Below are positions 10,422 through 22,008 of a stretch of DNA of 64,000 nt, piece after piece. Below the pieces are notes generated by a model that did no database searches, was not told the DNA's origin, and saw nothing but the letters and a program-made list of their open reading frames with translations. Position numbers and translations under genes: made by a program. The DNA lies in contig NW_006281106.1 of assembly GCF_000203795.2 (NCBI RefSeq), positions 315,302 through 379,301 on the forward strand, written 5' to 3'. Origin of the DNA: Batrachochytrium dendrobatidis JAM81. Taxonomy: Eukaryota > Chytridiomycota > Chytridiomycetes > Rhizophydiales. Numbering within the stretch: the first letter of the stretch is position 1; every line of letters starts with the position of its first letter.

Positions 10422-11261
10422 ACAATCTTTGTTTTGAACTGCAACAAGACTTGCTCTTGCCATTGGAATAGATTTGCAATACCGAGCTGTTGGTCTGTAT
10501 CAAACAGCAAGCGGTTGGGTTGGTTTGTCTACTGAAACACTAGTTTGAATTCAACAACACTAAATCTTGGGTGCGAGTGAGCAACAGATTGGTGTGGGCT
10601 GTATTGAGTCATAAGAATTTAGATGGTTGTTGCTGCCAGTAGAAGCCAATGTGTGAGCTTCTGTCGTTGGCTCAAATTAAAACTGTTTCCTAAAGCAGTT
10701 GCATTCTCTTGCTATTGCCATTTGATTTTTACACTATCTACATCCATCCGTACCACTACAACAATCCCACATGTTAAGCGTCAGCATCGTACCTTTAATA
10801 AAAAGTGTTCGCAGTTCATGTGCGCTCTCCATCAAGATGCGATCACTTCTATTATATTGTCACAAAAATCACCAGCTGCAGCACAGTACAGGTCGCTGTA
10901 TCGCATTTCACATCAGCCAACTATTACCACGTCATGTTTGTTGGTTTCTGTCAATTTTTGCCAATTACAGTCCTTGAATCTGCTTTTGTTTCCACGCTCG
11001 TATTCAAATCGGCTGCCTTTATTTCTTAATCTTTACGGGTAATCATTCGACTTGTTGCATTCAATAGATTTAACCATTGTTTTTTCATTGACTCAGTTGC
11101 AGTTGATTCATTTATGTGTATTGAAAGCATCCAACTTAATTTCCACTGCTATAGATCTTGTTTTATTGTGTCAATCTCGGCTTATTCATTCGTGTATCTG
11201 TCCAAGTATTGTTCATGTTTACTAATTTATATTCATTTCAAATATTTCCTACATTCATAGC
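10422..11261. other. Intergenic region between capping-like gene and PPR gene
   Basis: This is the shared upstream region of two divergent genes. A plus-strand open frame at 10623-11042 has no recognisable domain, is rich in Ser, Leu and Cys, and ends 220 bp before the PPR start. It may be untranslated leader or chance. No RNA gene is seen. Confidence 0.4.
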
Positions 11262-14200
11262 ATGCATAGTACAAAACGTTCACTATCAATGCAGTCATTA
11301 GGCTTAGCTCGTTTGCATATATTCAGCAACACATTCAATATAGATTGTTCGCATACATTCATCAATACATCCAATATAAATTGCTCGCATACATTCAGCA
11401 ACACATCTAATATATATTTTTCTGCTGATTCATCGTCAATATCTATGCAGTCTATGCCAGAAAATTTAAAAACTAAATATTCTGAAAACATTGCATGGCG
11501 AAGGTTTCTTGCCATTTCATCCTTGTGGGATAATCGTCTAAATCCTTCATCCCACAGCCCTCATGATCAAGAATCGCTCCACATGTCAACTCTTTATGAA
11601 ATCTACGATGTTTTCGCTAAAGGTGCTTCACCAGGCTACATCAATGAGCTTCGATTGGCTCACATCAAGAAATTCTTTGATAAGCATCGCATACCACTTT
11701 CTAAACAACTTTCACATTCTATACCATCCAGCATTGATCATACCTTACCCGCAGACTCCCAAGCAACTGATCGTTTTCACACTTTATATAATAATTCTAG
11801 AGATATACCTAAAATCGAGTCTGAAATACTGATCAACACGATTCGGTCAATTGTCAAGGACTACGCAGCGTTTGGTCAAACCTCACAATCAGAGCTATCT
11901 ACACTTGTTTCAGATCACCTTAGTCGAGGAAGTGTTTTTATTGCTGCAGAAATACTGCAAAACATGCGATCGAAAGGAATCAGTCTTGATCCTTCAGCTG
12001 CTCACTCTATATTCACTGCCTTGGACTCTTCACAAGCAGATAATTTTATTCCGTACCATTTGGATAGTTTACACACATCTGTAACCGAATACCAACAAGA
12101 AACATCAAAAAGCAACCCACAAGTCGCCGACGCTCTTAATTTACTAAAAACCTACTGCTCAAGCTCATCAACATTTTCAAAAGCGAAATCTCTATTTGAA
12201 AAACTTCCATTCGCAGAACTGAATAGTGCTACTGCAATACTAAAAAGCCATGCATTTATGATTGACTCTATTGCCCTGTTCAAACAAGATTTAGAGTTTG
12301 CTGAACAGATATTTAATGACGTTTCTTTCAAATACAAACTGGTGCCTGACATGGACGTTTATCGGTCAATGCTGCATGCATATGTTGTTCTAGGAAGTCT
12401 AGAGCAGGTGCATGCATTTCGAGACACGTTGGTTCAAGCTGGCATTCGGTTTGATCATTATATTTATAATCTACTTATACGAGCTCATGCCGACCGAGAA
12501 GATGGTGCAGGCGCCGTTGCATTTCTAAACATGGCTGAATCAGAAGGAATTATTCCAACCATAGGCATGCTAACATCTACGCTTTTGGCTTATGTTCGAA
12601 GCGCTGACGATAATGCTATGAGACTGGCCGAATCTTTTTTTTATCAGCGTATTCAGGGAAAGCATCACTATGGTGTTCAGGTTTTTAATATACTAATGGA
12701 TGGATATTCTCGGCGGAAATTGCTTTATCCTATGATGTTTTGGTTCGAACAGCTACTTCTCCATAACTGCCGTCCAGATGAATTCACATACAGTATCTTT
12801 AAATACGTTGTATTCTCTAATTCGCCTGACATCTCGGATACCATGCGTGACAACTTTGACCAAAATTTTGAAAAGCAGTCGGGCATTTCAGTACTTAAAC
12901 TGCGTAGCATCTATTCCGAAACAATCGAATTCAAATATCGACTGCATGCAATAGGAATGTCAGATGGATTGGATTGGTTTGAAAAGAACATTCAAGGAAC
13001 GTCTTATGCTCCTACTTTGGTGACGTACACTATATTGATGGCTTTGCATATTAGAAATAGTAACCATAAGGCTGCACTGCGCGTTTACAACATGATTCTT
13101 TCTTGCGGATTCAAACTTGACGAGCATGTCTATCATCAGCTAATTCAAGCTGGTTTACTGTCTACGAATTGGTACATGAAGGCATTTGATTGTTTTGAAA
13201 AGATGATTGCTGAAAGACTTCAGCCGCTTCGTGTAACCGTTGTTTCATTGCTACGCATATGTATCAAACATAGACTTACAGAACAGCTTGAAAGAGTTGT
13301 GTCGATAACGTTTATCCGAAATCCTATTTCGTATGAATTATCTTTTTATATGCTTGTATTTGAAATACTTGTCCGGGCAAATAATTGGAACTCTGCTACT
13401 GATGCTATTTGTATTATTCTACGACAGATATTGACACGGCAGCGAGGACCCAAAACAGCTGTCATTCAGCCGCTATTAGTTAAAGCTGTGACTTGGTCCA
13501 ACGCCGATGTTGTGTTTATGATGGGCCAAGTGATTGTACAAACCAGAATACTACTTCAAAAAATACCTGCTCTAGATATTCTCAATGCAATGAATACAAT
13601 GCTAATCCACTCATCGTCTTTGCCGCTGCATTCATATGATGCTTCTCAAAGCAATTCTTCACTTGAGCTGACCCAAGACAACGATCGTTCCGTGATGATG
13701 CGTCCATCGCTTCTATCAAGTTTCAATACGCTTCCTATTGCCCAATCACACGTTCATTCTATGGCAGAGTTTATTCTTTATACCATGCTGTTTCCTACAC
13801 AAATCCAACCAACACATATCAAGAGTCTATTACAAAATCTCGCAGACCAAAAGCTATTTCAAATCATACATGACTTGTCTATATTAGTTTTAACACCAGA
13901 TGTCAGCACGATGGGGTATCCAACACAGCAGGAAGTCAAAGATTATCAAGCTGGATGCGATAGATTTGTTGGAAACACACTGCAGATACTGAGTCTGGCA
14001 CATGGATGCGAAAAACTAACTCGAAGCTTATGGGAACGTATAGTGACCTCCAACATTGCTGATTCATCTATCAATCAATCAAAGCCATCGGTATCGCTTT
14101 TATTATCACGACAAGGCACTACACCAGCATGGAGATATACTCCCACTGATCAGATTGTGTGGAAATACTTTCAAATCCTGGTCAAATGGAGACAAATGGA

Positions 14201-14366
14201 TGAAGCATTGGAAATGGTGACAAATGGTTTGGAGCAAATGAGGTTTCCACCGTCTGAAAAACTATTCAAACTTGTGAGGAATTGGTTTGAAGCGGAGGGT
14301 TTGCATGCACAAGGGAAATGTTATATAGATTTTTGGAAATTAAAGTGGCCTGAATGGGTTCTGTAG
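11262..14366 (+). CDS. Pentatricopeptide-repeat protein, probably mitochondrial RNA factor
   Basis: A single uninterrupted frame encodes 1034 residues. PPR-type helical hairpins are visible, for example DVYRSMLHAYVVLGSLEQV, YIYNLLIRAHADREDGAGAV, VFNILMDGYSRRKLLYPM, VTYTILMALHIRNSNHKAAL and EHVYHQLIQAGLL, roughly residues 360-640, with more degenerate helical repeats on both sides. PPR proteins bind organelle RNA in a sequence-specific way, and fungal ones act in mitochondrial RNA processing, stability or translation. The N-terminus is basic then Ser/Thr/Asn-rich, consistent with import, and contains a 12-residue unit repeated three times (11322-11429). A gene of this size without introns contrasts with its intron-rich neighbours. 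Which ortholog it is cannot be told from sequence alone. Confidence 0.88.
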   Translation: MHSTKRSLSMQSLGLARLHIFSNTFNIDCSHTFINTSNINCSHTFSNTSNIYFSADSSSISMQSMPENLKTKYSENIAWRRFLAISSLWDNRLNPSSHSPHDQESLHMSTLYEIYDVFAKGASPGYINELRLAHIKKFFDKHRIPLSKQLSHSIPSSIDHTLPADSQATDRFHTLYNNSRDIPKIESEILINTIRSIVKDYAAFGQTSQSELSTLVSDHLSRGSVFIAAEILQNMRSKGISLDPSAAHSIFTALDSSQADNFIPYHLDSLHTSVTEYQQETSKSNPQVADALNLLKTYCSSSSTFSKAKSLFEKLPFAELNSATAILKSHAFMIDSIALFKQDLEFAEQIFNDVSFKYKLVPDMDVYRSMLHAYVVLGSLEQVHAFRDTLVQAGIRFDHYIYNLLIRAHADREDGAGAVAFLNMAESEGIIPTIGMLTSTLLAYVRSADDNAMRLAESFFYQRIQGKHHYGVQVFNILMDGYSRRKLLYPMMFWFEQLLLHNCRPDEFTYSIFKYVVFSNSPDISDTMRDNFDQNFEKQSGISVLKLRSIYSETIEFKYRLHAIGMSDGLDWFEKNIQGTSYAPTLVTYTILMALHIRNSNHKAALRVYNMILSCGFKLDEHVYHQLIQAGLLSTNWYMKAFDCFEKMIAERLQPLRVTVVSLLRICIKHRLTEQLERVVSITFIRNPISYELSFYMLVFEILVRANNWNSATDAICIILRQILTRQRGPKTAVIQPLLVKAVTWSNADVVFMMGQVIVQTRILLQKIPALDILNAMNTMLIHSSSLPLHSYDASQSNSSLELTQDNDRSVMMRPSLLSSFNTLPIAQSHVHSMAEFILYTMLFPTQIQPTHIKSLLQNLADQKLFQIIHDLSILVLTPDVSTMGYPTQQEVKDYQAGCDRFVGNTLQILSLAHGCEKLTRSLWERIVTSNIADSSINQSKPSVSLLLSRQGTTPAWRYTPTDQIVWKYFQILVKWRQMDEALEMVTNGLEQMRFPPSEKLFKLVRNWFEAEGLHAQGKCYIDFWKLKWPEWVL
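11322..11429 (+). repeat. Three 36-nt tandem repeats inside the PPR gene
   Basis: Three consecutive 36-nt units encode FSNTFNIDCSHT, FINTSNINCSHT and FSNTSNIYFSAD in the N-terminal, pre-PPR part of the protein. The units keep frame and differ at several bases, so the array is not very recent. Confidence 0.85.
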
Positions 14367-14498
14367 ATCAGAAGCTATATATTATGCTTTATTACTATTT
14401 CAAATTCTGTGTGTTTCAAGAGTTCTGCTACGGCATATCAGGATTGTTATCCTGCGTTAGTAAAAATCAGCGTGTATATGCTAGGTTTTATGAACAAT

Positions 14499-17400
14499 TT
14501 AGTCCATTTGAGCAAACTGAAACAAAATCAGTGTTGGTTACAAGAAAAATGCAAGATTGAATTAACACGACTATTTTGCATACATTCAATAGCATAAATA
14601 TCGATTGAACACCTACCAAATCCTCAGTATTGCTTTCTCGAGCAGAGCGGGAAACAAGCGCTGGCTGTTGTGCTGGGTATTGTAGAAACTGAATTTTGAT
14701 AAAAAGGTTAGCCGCATTTAAAGTGATTCCAGTATCTGTTTTGTCTTACCTCTACAGCTTCACGGTGAGAAACCAAACTGACACATGACTCTGTCTGGGT
14801 AATCAACGACTCTCCTTGATCAACTATAAGTTTCCATACTAGACCATGGTCACGAGAAAGTAATCCTGACTGCACTTCTGTTTTTAGATCACGCATCAGA
14901 GCGTTGTATACTGATGGATTGGAATGGCGAACACACTCAACACGAAGTGCTTTCAGTGCTGCAAATGCTTTGGCATAAAACGCCTGTCCTATAGATTCTG
15001 CAATCAGAGTTTTTACGATGTGACACATTTGCGTCATGGCTAAACCAAATAGATATTGAAAATTAGAGCTGTTCATCTTGGTTGTGAGATAGTTTAAAGT
15101 TGATGAGCCATTTAAAAAATGTGAAAAGTCGCCACAGTTTAGTATAGATCAAACAGAGAAATGTGGGCAATACCTTGTTCAACATAATTTCCATCACTAC
15201 GAGATACCATTGATTGAAATTCACTGACAGGATCTAAAGTCGAAATCGTGTCGACAGCTCGTTGGGTAATATGCTTTACTGTGGCAGGATGAGTAGATAA
15301 GCTCAATGGCTGGCCAATATAGCTGCTTGCCTTTGTACTTTCTGATGCAACTGTATCATCAGCTGGATGATCTCTTACAGTAGGCTCAGCATTTTCACTC
15401 TTGACCATTTCTCGTGCAAGATCTGCCCACACATGCTTGGATTTCTTTGGCTTTTCCACGTCAACAACTATACAGTATCACACTGCAATTAAAATCCATT
15501 TTAAAATAGAGCGTGTTCAATTCAAACTGCAGTACCTTTTTTAATGGTAAATGCTTGACGAAGCTGGTCGATTGCTGGCATTGCCTTTTCTACAAGTTCC
15601 TGACGTGGTTCCATGTTTCTCTTAATCGTCGGATTCACGGGCAAAATATCGGTCGAGTTGGGATGTATTGCCCGATACGCGATACAATCGCACAGACGCT
15701 GGTATAATGGATTACTGACATGCTTTGGGTTAAACGAAGTCCTAAAAAGTATTATTATTAGTCAAAATCTTTAATACATCAACATTTCAAACCCTTTCAT
15801 GGCATCAAGATAAACCGACCCTGCTGATTTGACTGAAATATCCATTGCGTCAATCAATGAATCCACAGCATCAAACGCTTGTTGTGGAGAAACCTTTCTT
15901 GCAAGAAATTTTTCCCTGTATCGAGCATGCTCCTGTGCATAGCGAATCTGGCCCGTGGATGATGTGTCGCTTATATCATGATGAGAAATAGTGGTGGACG
16001 AGTCATCCTTTTCTTTATTGTGCTGCTCCTCGGTCTCAATCGAAACAAGCATATCCGTTTTGCTTTCGGTTGAAATAGATTGTATAGTTTTGGGCAGTGT
16101 AGCCAAAGTCAGATCATCAATGGGCGGAGCTACTACAAATCTAAAATCATCTGCATACGGAATCTAATGCAGCCATATAAAAGTTGGTCATTCAAATGCT
16201 ATAACCATTCTATAAAATGGACTTGAAACTGCACAATAATGCATAAATCAAAAGAAATACCTGAATGAATAGGCCGTATCCCTTTTTTGTCGAGATCAAT
16301 ACTCCAAACTTTGGTTTGGCGTTATTTATTCGACAATATCTGGCAATAGCCACTATATTGGCTTTGGTCATGGCTTGAAGCAGTGCAGTAAACTGGATGT
16401 CTGTGCCTCGCACATCTTTATTTGGGACAATAGCCATAGTTCCTGAAATGTAATAATGTCTTGGAATCTATTTTACAAAGACTGTTTAGTCAACACAAGC
16501 CAATCAACAAAAATAAAACCCAGAAGGAATTCATATAGTATATAAAACATACTGCATCTGATTTTATAAACCCAATGATTTTTATGGATTTTTTGGTAAG
16601 AAGTTGTGCAGCTTCCTCGTCTTGAATCGAAAAAGGAATAACTGCTTTGCCATAGCGATATGCCCTGATGACATTCTCTGGATGGATATGTGATGCGTCT
16701 ACAGAATCGCTTTCAGATGCATCGTCAGAATCTTTGTCATTTCCATCCACATACTTGTACGTTTTAGTTAATTTGACCGCGCCGTAGTCCATCCCATATT
16801 GAGCCCGTAGCTCCGAGTCAATTTCTTCAGCCAACATGGAAAACTTTTTTGATGTAGGAATCTTGACACCACTAGTTTTCAAGTAGCAAGTAACAGGAAT
16901 GACTAGATCTTCTTTGGTACCGAATGTCAAATCGCCACAGTAGACAGGCGCGGATAAAGTAAGATGATGTCTAAGTTGGTCCAATACAACCGATGCTTCT
17001 TCAGGATCCAAGACACGATTGGGTTGGCTGCGAGTACACGAAGGAATCTGACAGGTAAAGTTTCTCCAAAACGTAGCATTGGCAAGATGTGGATTGGAAA
17101 TGCTGACTGGATCAGGAAAGTTGAATCCGACCATAATAAAGTCTAAATTCATTACTGTCGCTGTGTGAAGCACTTGCTCATATCCATCAGATTCCAAACT
17201 GCCTCCTGCATGAGCACACACAAACATACGGCGATCAAATTGGAGTTGTTTGCAGTGAAGCTCGAGAACATGCATTCCAACAATAATGCCATCCATCACT
17301 ACATACAAACAGTACATGAAATAGGTCGAGTTTTTACATAAACCGAGTCAATTGATGATTTATCACTGATTCACTACAAGAGACTCAACACTTACCATCT

Positions 17401-17830
17401 CCATAATCACCACCAACTACACATCCATTGCTCACAAACTTGAACATATCAACCGAAGCCATACAAAACAGTTGTTCATGACAATAGTTGTAGATAGAAA
17501 CATGCTGGTACTGATCATCAACAGCCAAAGGATTGTCGGCTGATTCGGACCCAACAATAATAAGTGAAACAACGTCGCCTTTACGACCATTGATGATCTA
17601 ACAAATGGCCAGAATACAATCAGACAAGATCATTCATGGATGGTTTGAATAGTAACAGGAATGACTTGAAAATAGCCCAAACCTACAAGATCTTGAAGCT
17701 GTCTAGCAACCAATTGGCATGCAACCTCTCTGCAAGTTAAGGGTTTATTACTAGCATTGCTGGAGAGGCAATCCGCTGACATCTCCATCCGCACATCAAT
17801 AACAAACACTGTAGCAGTTTTTGAAGGCAT
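14499..17830 (-). CDS. YKU80: Ku80 subunit of the Ku DNA-end-binding complex
   Basis: Ku80 pairs with Ku70 to bind DNA ends in non-homologous end joining and to protect telomeres. The multi-exon minus-strand gene starts at 17830 with TATVFVIDVRMEM, the start of the vWA domain. The beta-barrel region follows (KLTKTYKYVDG, VIRAYRYGKAVIPFSIQDEEAAQLLTKK, IKIIGFIKSD), then FTALLQAMTKANIVAIARY and PKFGVLIS. The conserved arm and linker come next (SNPLYQRLCDCIAYRAIHP, whose exon is read near 15640-15740), and a C-terminal helical domain lies around 15076-14758. The last 18-nt exon (14516-14499) gives an end reading EDLFAQMD, which resembles the acidic-hydrophobic tail (DDLLDMI in humans) that recruits DNA-PKcs. 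Exon joins in the middle were checked only in part. Confidence 0.9.
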
Positions 17831-18491
17831 ATTCTTTAATATCTGATGTTGAATTGACTAGATTACGACTGGTGACAAAGAGTATGGATTCAATCCATCG
17901 CACTTTCTATTCCATACATCACTAGATTAATGGCTTGAATCCCTTTTGACATTCAAGGATTCGCTTTCTCTTTCCGTACAACGCAATGCATGTCTACTAT
18001 CTGTAATGTTCCGAGTCATTGTAAGTAGTATATATTGAACACCAAATAATACCACTTTTCTTGGCAGACACTCTGCTAAAATCAGTCCAGAGTTACAGAT
18101 ATTTAAACCCTATGCACTCAAAAAATAAATAATCGCTTGTGCTGAATAAAACTATATTGGAAAAGAGCAAGTTTGTGTATGGCAATGCATTACAAAATTG
18201 CAAACTTGGAGTACGGATCAACTACTGAATCATGCGTATGAAAAATGAAAGAGTATGATCAGTTCCTAGTCAAACTTGAATAAAAGGTGAAGTTGCATCA
18301 GAAGCAAACCTCAAACTTGTACATCATAAGCAAGAGGCAGGAAAATAAAATAGAATGATGCAAGATATCACGCAAATAGATTGTCGGGAAAATGGTATCA
18401 ATGAACAGCTAAATTAATAGTCGGTAAAAGTGTAAAATCACTTGGAAATGCGAGCGTACAAAGTCTACTAGCATGTCACAAGGACATCAGA
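17831..18491. other. Intergenic region, no gene seen
   Basis: This AT-rich spacer of about 660 bp lies between the 5' end of Ku80 and the 3' end of the kinase gene. It would hold the Ku80 promoter and the kinase 3' untranslated region. No RNA gene or repeat was recognised. Confidence 0.5.
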
Positions 18492-21400
18492 TCAAGGAGG
18501 TGGTAATCTAGATGACGAAAGTGCACCGTCCGTCTTCCGCAATTCCTCATTTTCAATCCGCAACGCATTCAATTCTTTCAATGCATCTGTCAAACGTTGT
18601 TCCAATTCACAAGTAGCAGCAGTATTTCGCTTGGATTCAAGATTCATTTGGTGGACAAAGGCGCCACGGTCTGCATCTGAATAGGATGCAGACCGTGAAT
18701 GGTTGGCAGTGAAAGAGCTAGCACCAGCTTCTTGCGATGAATTCTGGTATGGGTTCAAACCGTGGCGAGTGAGAATGGGCATCACATTATGAATGAGTTT
18801 GCGCTGTGCCTCGGATATCTTGATAAAAGCATCCAAACGCTCTTCCGTAGTCCCATCCATAGGAAAAGGGGTCAATGCAGCAGACAATAGATTAAAACGA
18901 GAACCAGGAGAAATTAAAGTTGAAGGTAATGAATTGTATGACGGATTATAAGGGTTTCCAGGACTAGTAGCACTTGGTACCTCGTACGATGAGATTTGGA
19001 ACCGACCGCGTTTATCACTGACGGTGGAACCAAAATTTGCCAATGAGCCTGTTTGGTTTGTATTACTGGTTGCAACCGATGCACCATTTGTTTGATTGGA
19101 AGATTGTCCATTTATATAGGAAGCGTGCCCGCCTGTAGGTTTTCGAACCAATCGAGTAGGTTCCTGTGTGGTATCCGTATCACCCGTGAAATCAGCATCC
19201 TGAGACCCAGGAGTTTGAGTCAAAGGCGTGCATACAGGCGATTGAGAACATTGTACAGCAAATCGGCTTGCTTTACGATCCATTGAAAGAGCTCGAGAAT
19301 CCATCGTGGTGCACCCAGTAGCAGAGCAAGCATTTGCTGGGTCAGAGGGAGCGCCGTTGGCTGGGCAAGCCGGGGCACAAGATTCAACCACGCTAAAACG
19401 ACCTTTTTTAACCTCTGCTGCTAATGCCCCGGCAAGAGAAGATCCAGTCTGTTGAGATGCAGTTTGTGGGGGAGATAGACAAGGCTGGATCGATGCCGAT
19501 TGAGGCTGCTCATCCAATATAGGATTGCATTGATCTGGTAAAGATATTTCCAAAGGACTATCTAACCCCTGCGGTGCAGCAGAGGGTACAACCCCATAGG
19601 GAGAATCCACGATAAAGCGACTTTTGCGTGGAAGCGTTTCAATGAATTCTGCTGGAGTTTCTCTAAAACTAACACCTTTTGCACGACCTGCCAATGGGTT
19701 GTATTCTGCAAGGTTGTCAGATTGTAGAGACCTTGAAGCAGTTGCTGCTGTGTGTGAAGTCATACACGATGGCTGCGATGTATATATGTTGGAATTGGAC
19801 GGTATATCTGAAACAGAATCTGATGCACTATCCATTTGAGACAGCAATAGTGGATTAGATTCAGAAGCATCATCAAAGTCCCATTCATGTGAATCACTAC
19901 TATGCACAGTATCTTGTAATGCCGGAATTTCTAATCATGGGTGTGAATGGGTTAGTATCTTGTTCACGAACAAAAACAATTAAAATGATGCCAAATGAAT
20001 CCATCAGAATTGAATAGACCACATACTATGCAAATGCTGTCGCTCAGTGATTGGAACCATGTTGGATAGAACATTGGATACAAGATAGCTGTTTTTTTTG
20101 GCAAATTTAAAAAACGAATGTTGTAGCAGTTTTTCAGTCGTAGGACGACGTGCAGGATCTTTTTTAAGACACATATCAATCATATCTTTGAATTGTCTTG
20201 AGAATCTTCCTCTGGTTGAGTCACGGTCTAGAGTTGGGGGTTCGTTCTGGAGAGTAAGCATCAGCACTTTTAATGGAGGAAATTTTGCGTATGGCGCCTG
20301 AGCATTAGCAAGCTCCAAGGAAGTAATACCAAAACTCCAAATATCAGCCTTGTAATTATAGCCAGATTGTTCCATGACTTCAGGGGCCATCCAACAAGGG
20401 GTTCCTACAAACGTTTTTCTCAATCCGCGACGATCGCCAGCATCCATTAAAGAGGAACTGACACCGAAATCAGCGAGCTGAACAAGACCATCTTTATCAA
20501 TCAGTAAGTTGCCAGCCTTGACATCACGATGAATAAGGCCATTCTTGTGTAAATAGTCGAGACCCTGTAGTGCCTGCTTGAGAATGGTAGCAATAGAAAC
20601 CTCGTCGAAACCTTCCTTGAATGAAGTTTTCATGATATCCAAGCATGAACCACCAGCTAAAAAAGGGGTGACAATAAACAGCTTTGAACCATTGACAAAC
20701 GATCCATAAACAGGGAGAAGATTTGGATGTTTTGACAGTGACATGATCTGAATTTCTCTCTAATGACAATAGTTGGTCACATCAACGATGTTAGTAACGA
20801 TAATAAATATTGAATCAAACATGGTTGCATAACTTCTAGTCAATGAGTTGCTTTAAAGAGTCTTGAGCACATGTGATTTCAAGAATGAATGCAAACCACA
20901 ATGTTTAGTGTACTCACTCTGAGTTCATCAATCTGGTTGCGTTCAAACAAATCCAAGTCAATCACTTTCATGCTGATGGCTCGTTGCAGCGGTTTATACT
21001 TGGCAATATACACAGATGCGGATGATCCTTGACCTAAATGTTAAAGTCCAAGTTGAGTAATTTATTCGTGAAGCCATACATGATCGAATAGCAAAGGCCA
21101 ATCAACTCTGATGGAATGCAATATAAATGAAGTTGAACATAAAAAACCAAGAATCTCGAGTCATGGCGTTGCATGTTCTCAGCGAGGGCCACAGAAACAA
21201 AAAGTATTTACCAATAACCTGGCCAAGCTCATAGTCTTCGGGATTCATAGAAAAGGCATTCTGATCATCAATGCTGGGCACTAAAGAAGAATAAGACAGC
21301 GAAGATGGACTGACAGAACTCATGGCAGTTCCGACATTGACAATGTTGGCATTGCTGCTATGACAAGAGTCTCTGGTGGAAGTGCGACGCAGAGCATCTT

Positions 21401-21596
21401 TGCTTGCAGAAAGCCGGGATTCGATGGCAGCAGTGGCTCGCTCAGCAATGGACATTTTCCGTCTGATGGGAGGAGACTGTTGTTGAATAGGAGTGGAAGA
21501 AGGTGACTGTGTGGTTGGGATGGGTTGAGCCATGACTGGGTCCTGCAATGGCTGGGCTTCATTCTCCATAGTTGCTGGATTATCTGATAACCTCAT
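18492..21596 (-). CDS. STE20-family protein kinase of the OSR1/SPAK (Fray) type
   Basis: Four exons (21596-21212, 21033-20918, 20759-20027, 19930-18492) encode about 890 residues. The kinase domain is complete: GQGSSASVY glycine loop, lysine in AISMKVIDL, HRDVKAGNLLI, DFG in LADFGVSSS, and GTPCWMAPEVME. The stretch from RKTFVGTPCWMAPEVMEQ to KVLMLTLQNEPPTL matches animal OSR1/SPAK closely. Such kinases respond to WNK or related upstream kinases and regulate ion transport or cell polarity. The tail is long and polar and ends in a short coiled coil; no OSR1-type CCT docking domain is visible. Instead the tail carries four RFx[VI] motifs (RFIV 516-519, RFSV 589-592, RFAV 634-637, RFQI 721-724). 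The N-terminal 125 residues are disordered and proline-rich. Confidence 0.9.
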
Positions 21597-21602
21597 TTAT
21601 TG

Positions 21603-21962
21603 CGTATTCACGTAAAATGAAACATTCAATATTCTTGTAGAAACTCTTTATTCTCGAGTGCTTGGAATGATTTCTGCGTCAGTCATTCCACAAAACAATT
21701 TATTAAACTGTTTTATGGAATAAATTCTTGAATGAATTGGAATGAATTGTTGCTGTTTTATACAAGAATGAACATGAGAATCTGTTGATTAAAAAGGTTT
21801 AAAACAATACTCAATAATCTTGACTCTAATTCAACATGAAATGGTTGATCATGTACTTCAAACTTGGTTTTATTCAAAAGTTCATATTCTCATCAAGAAT
21901 TCAAATACTCCATTTTTTAATCATCACTGCAGGATAAATTCAAGTGCTTTTACGTGAATACG
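21603..21962. repeat. MITE-like element with 15-bp terminal inverted repeats
   Basis: The ends are perfect inverted copies: CGTATTCACGTAAAA at 21603-21617 and TTTTACGTGAATACG at 21948-21962. The 330-bp interior is AT-rich and has no coding potential. Related end sequences occur near 38090, 38590-38640, 39790 and 41712-41760. The element ends 7 bp before the kinase ATG, so it would form that gene's upstream region. The rest of the 21597-22008 gap is HSE1 3' flank. Confidence 0.6.
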
Positions 21963-22008
21963 ACCTTTTAATCTTGTCCATTGCATTCACATTCAATTCA
22001 TCCGACTT

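Noticed and set aside
10623..11042. 139-residue plus-strand frame before the PPR gene
   Set aside because: No domain, overlapping frames in all three phases, and low-complexity composition suggest leader or spacer.
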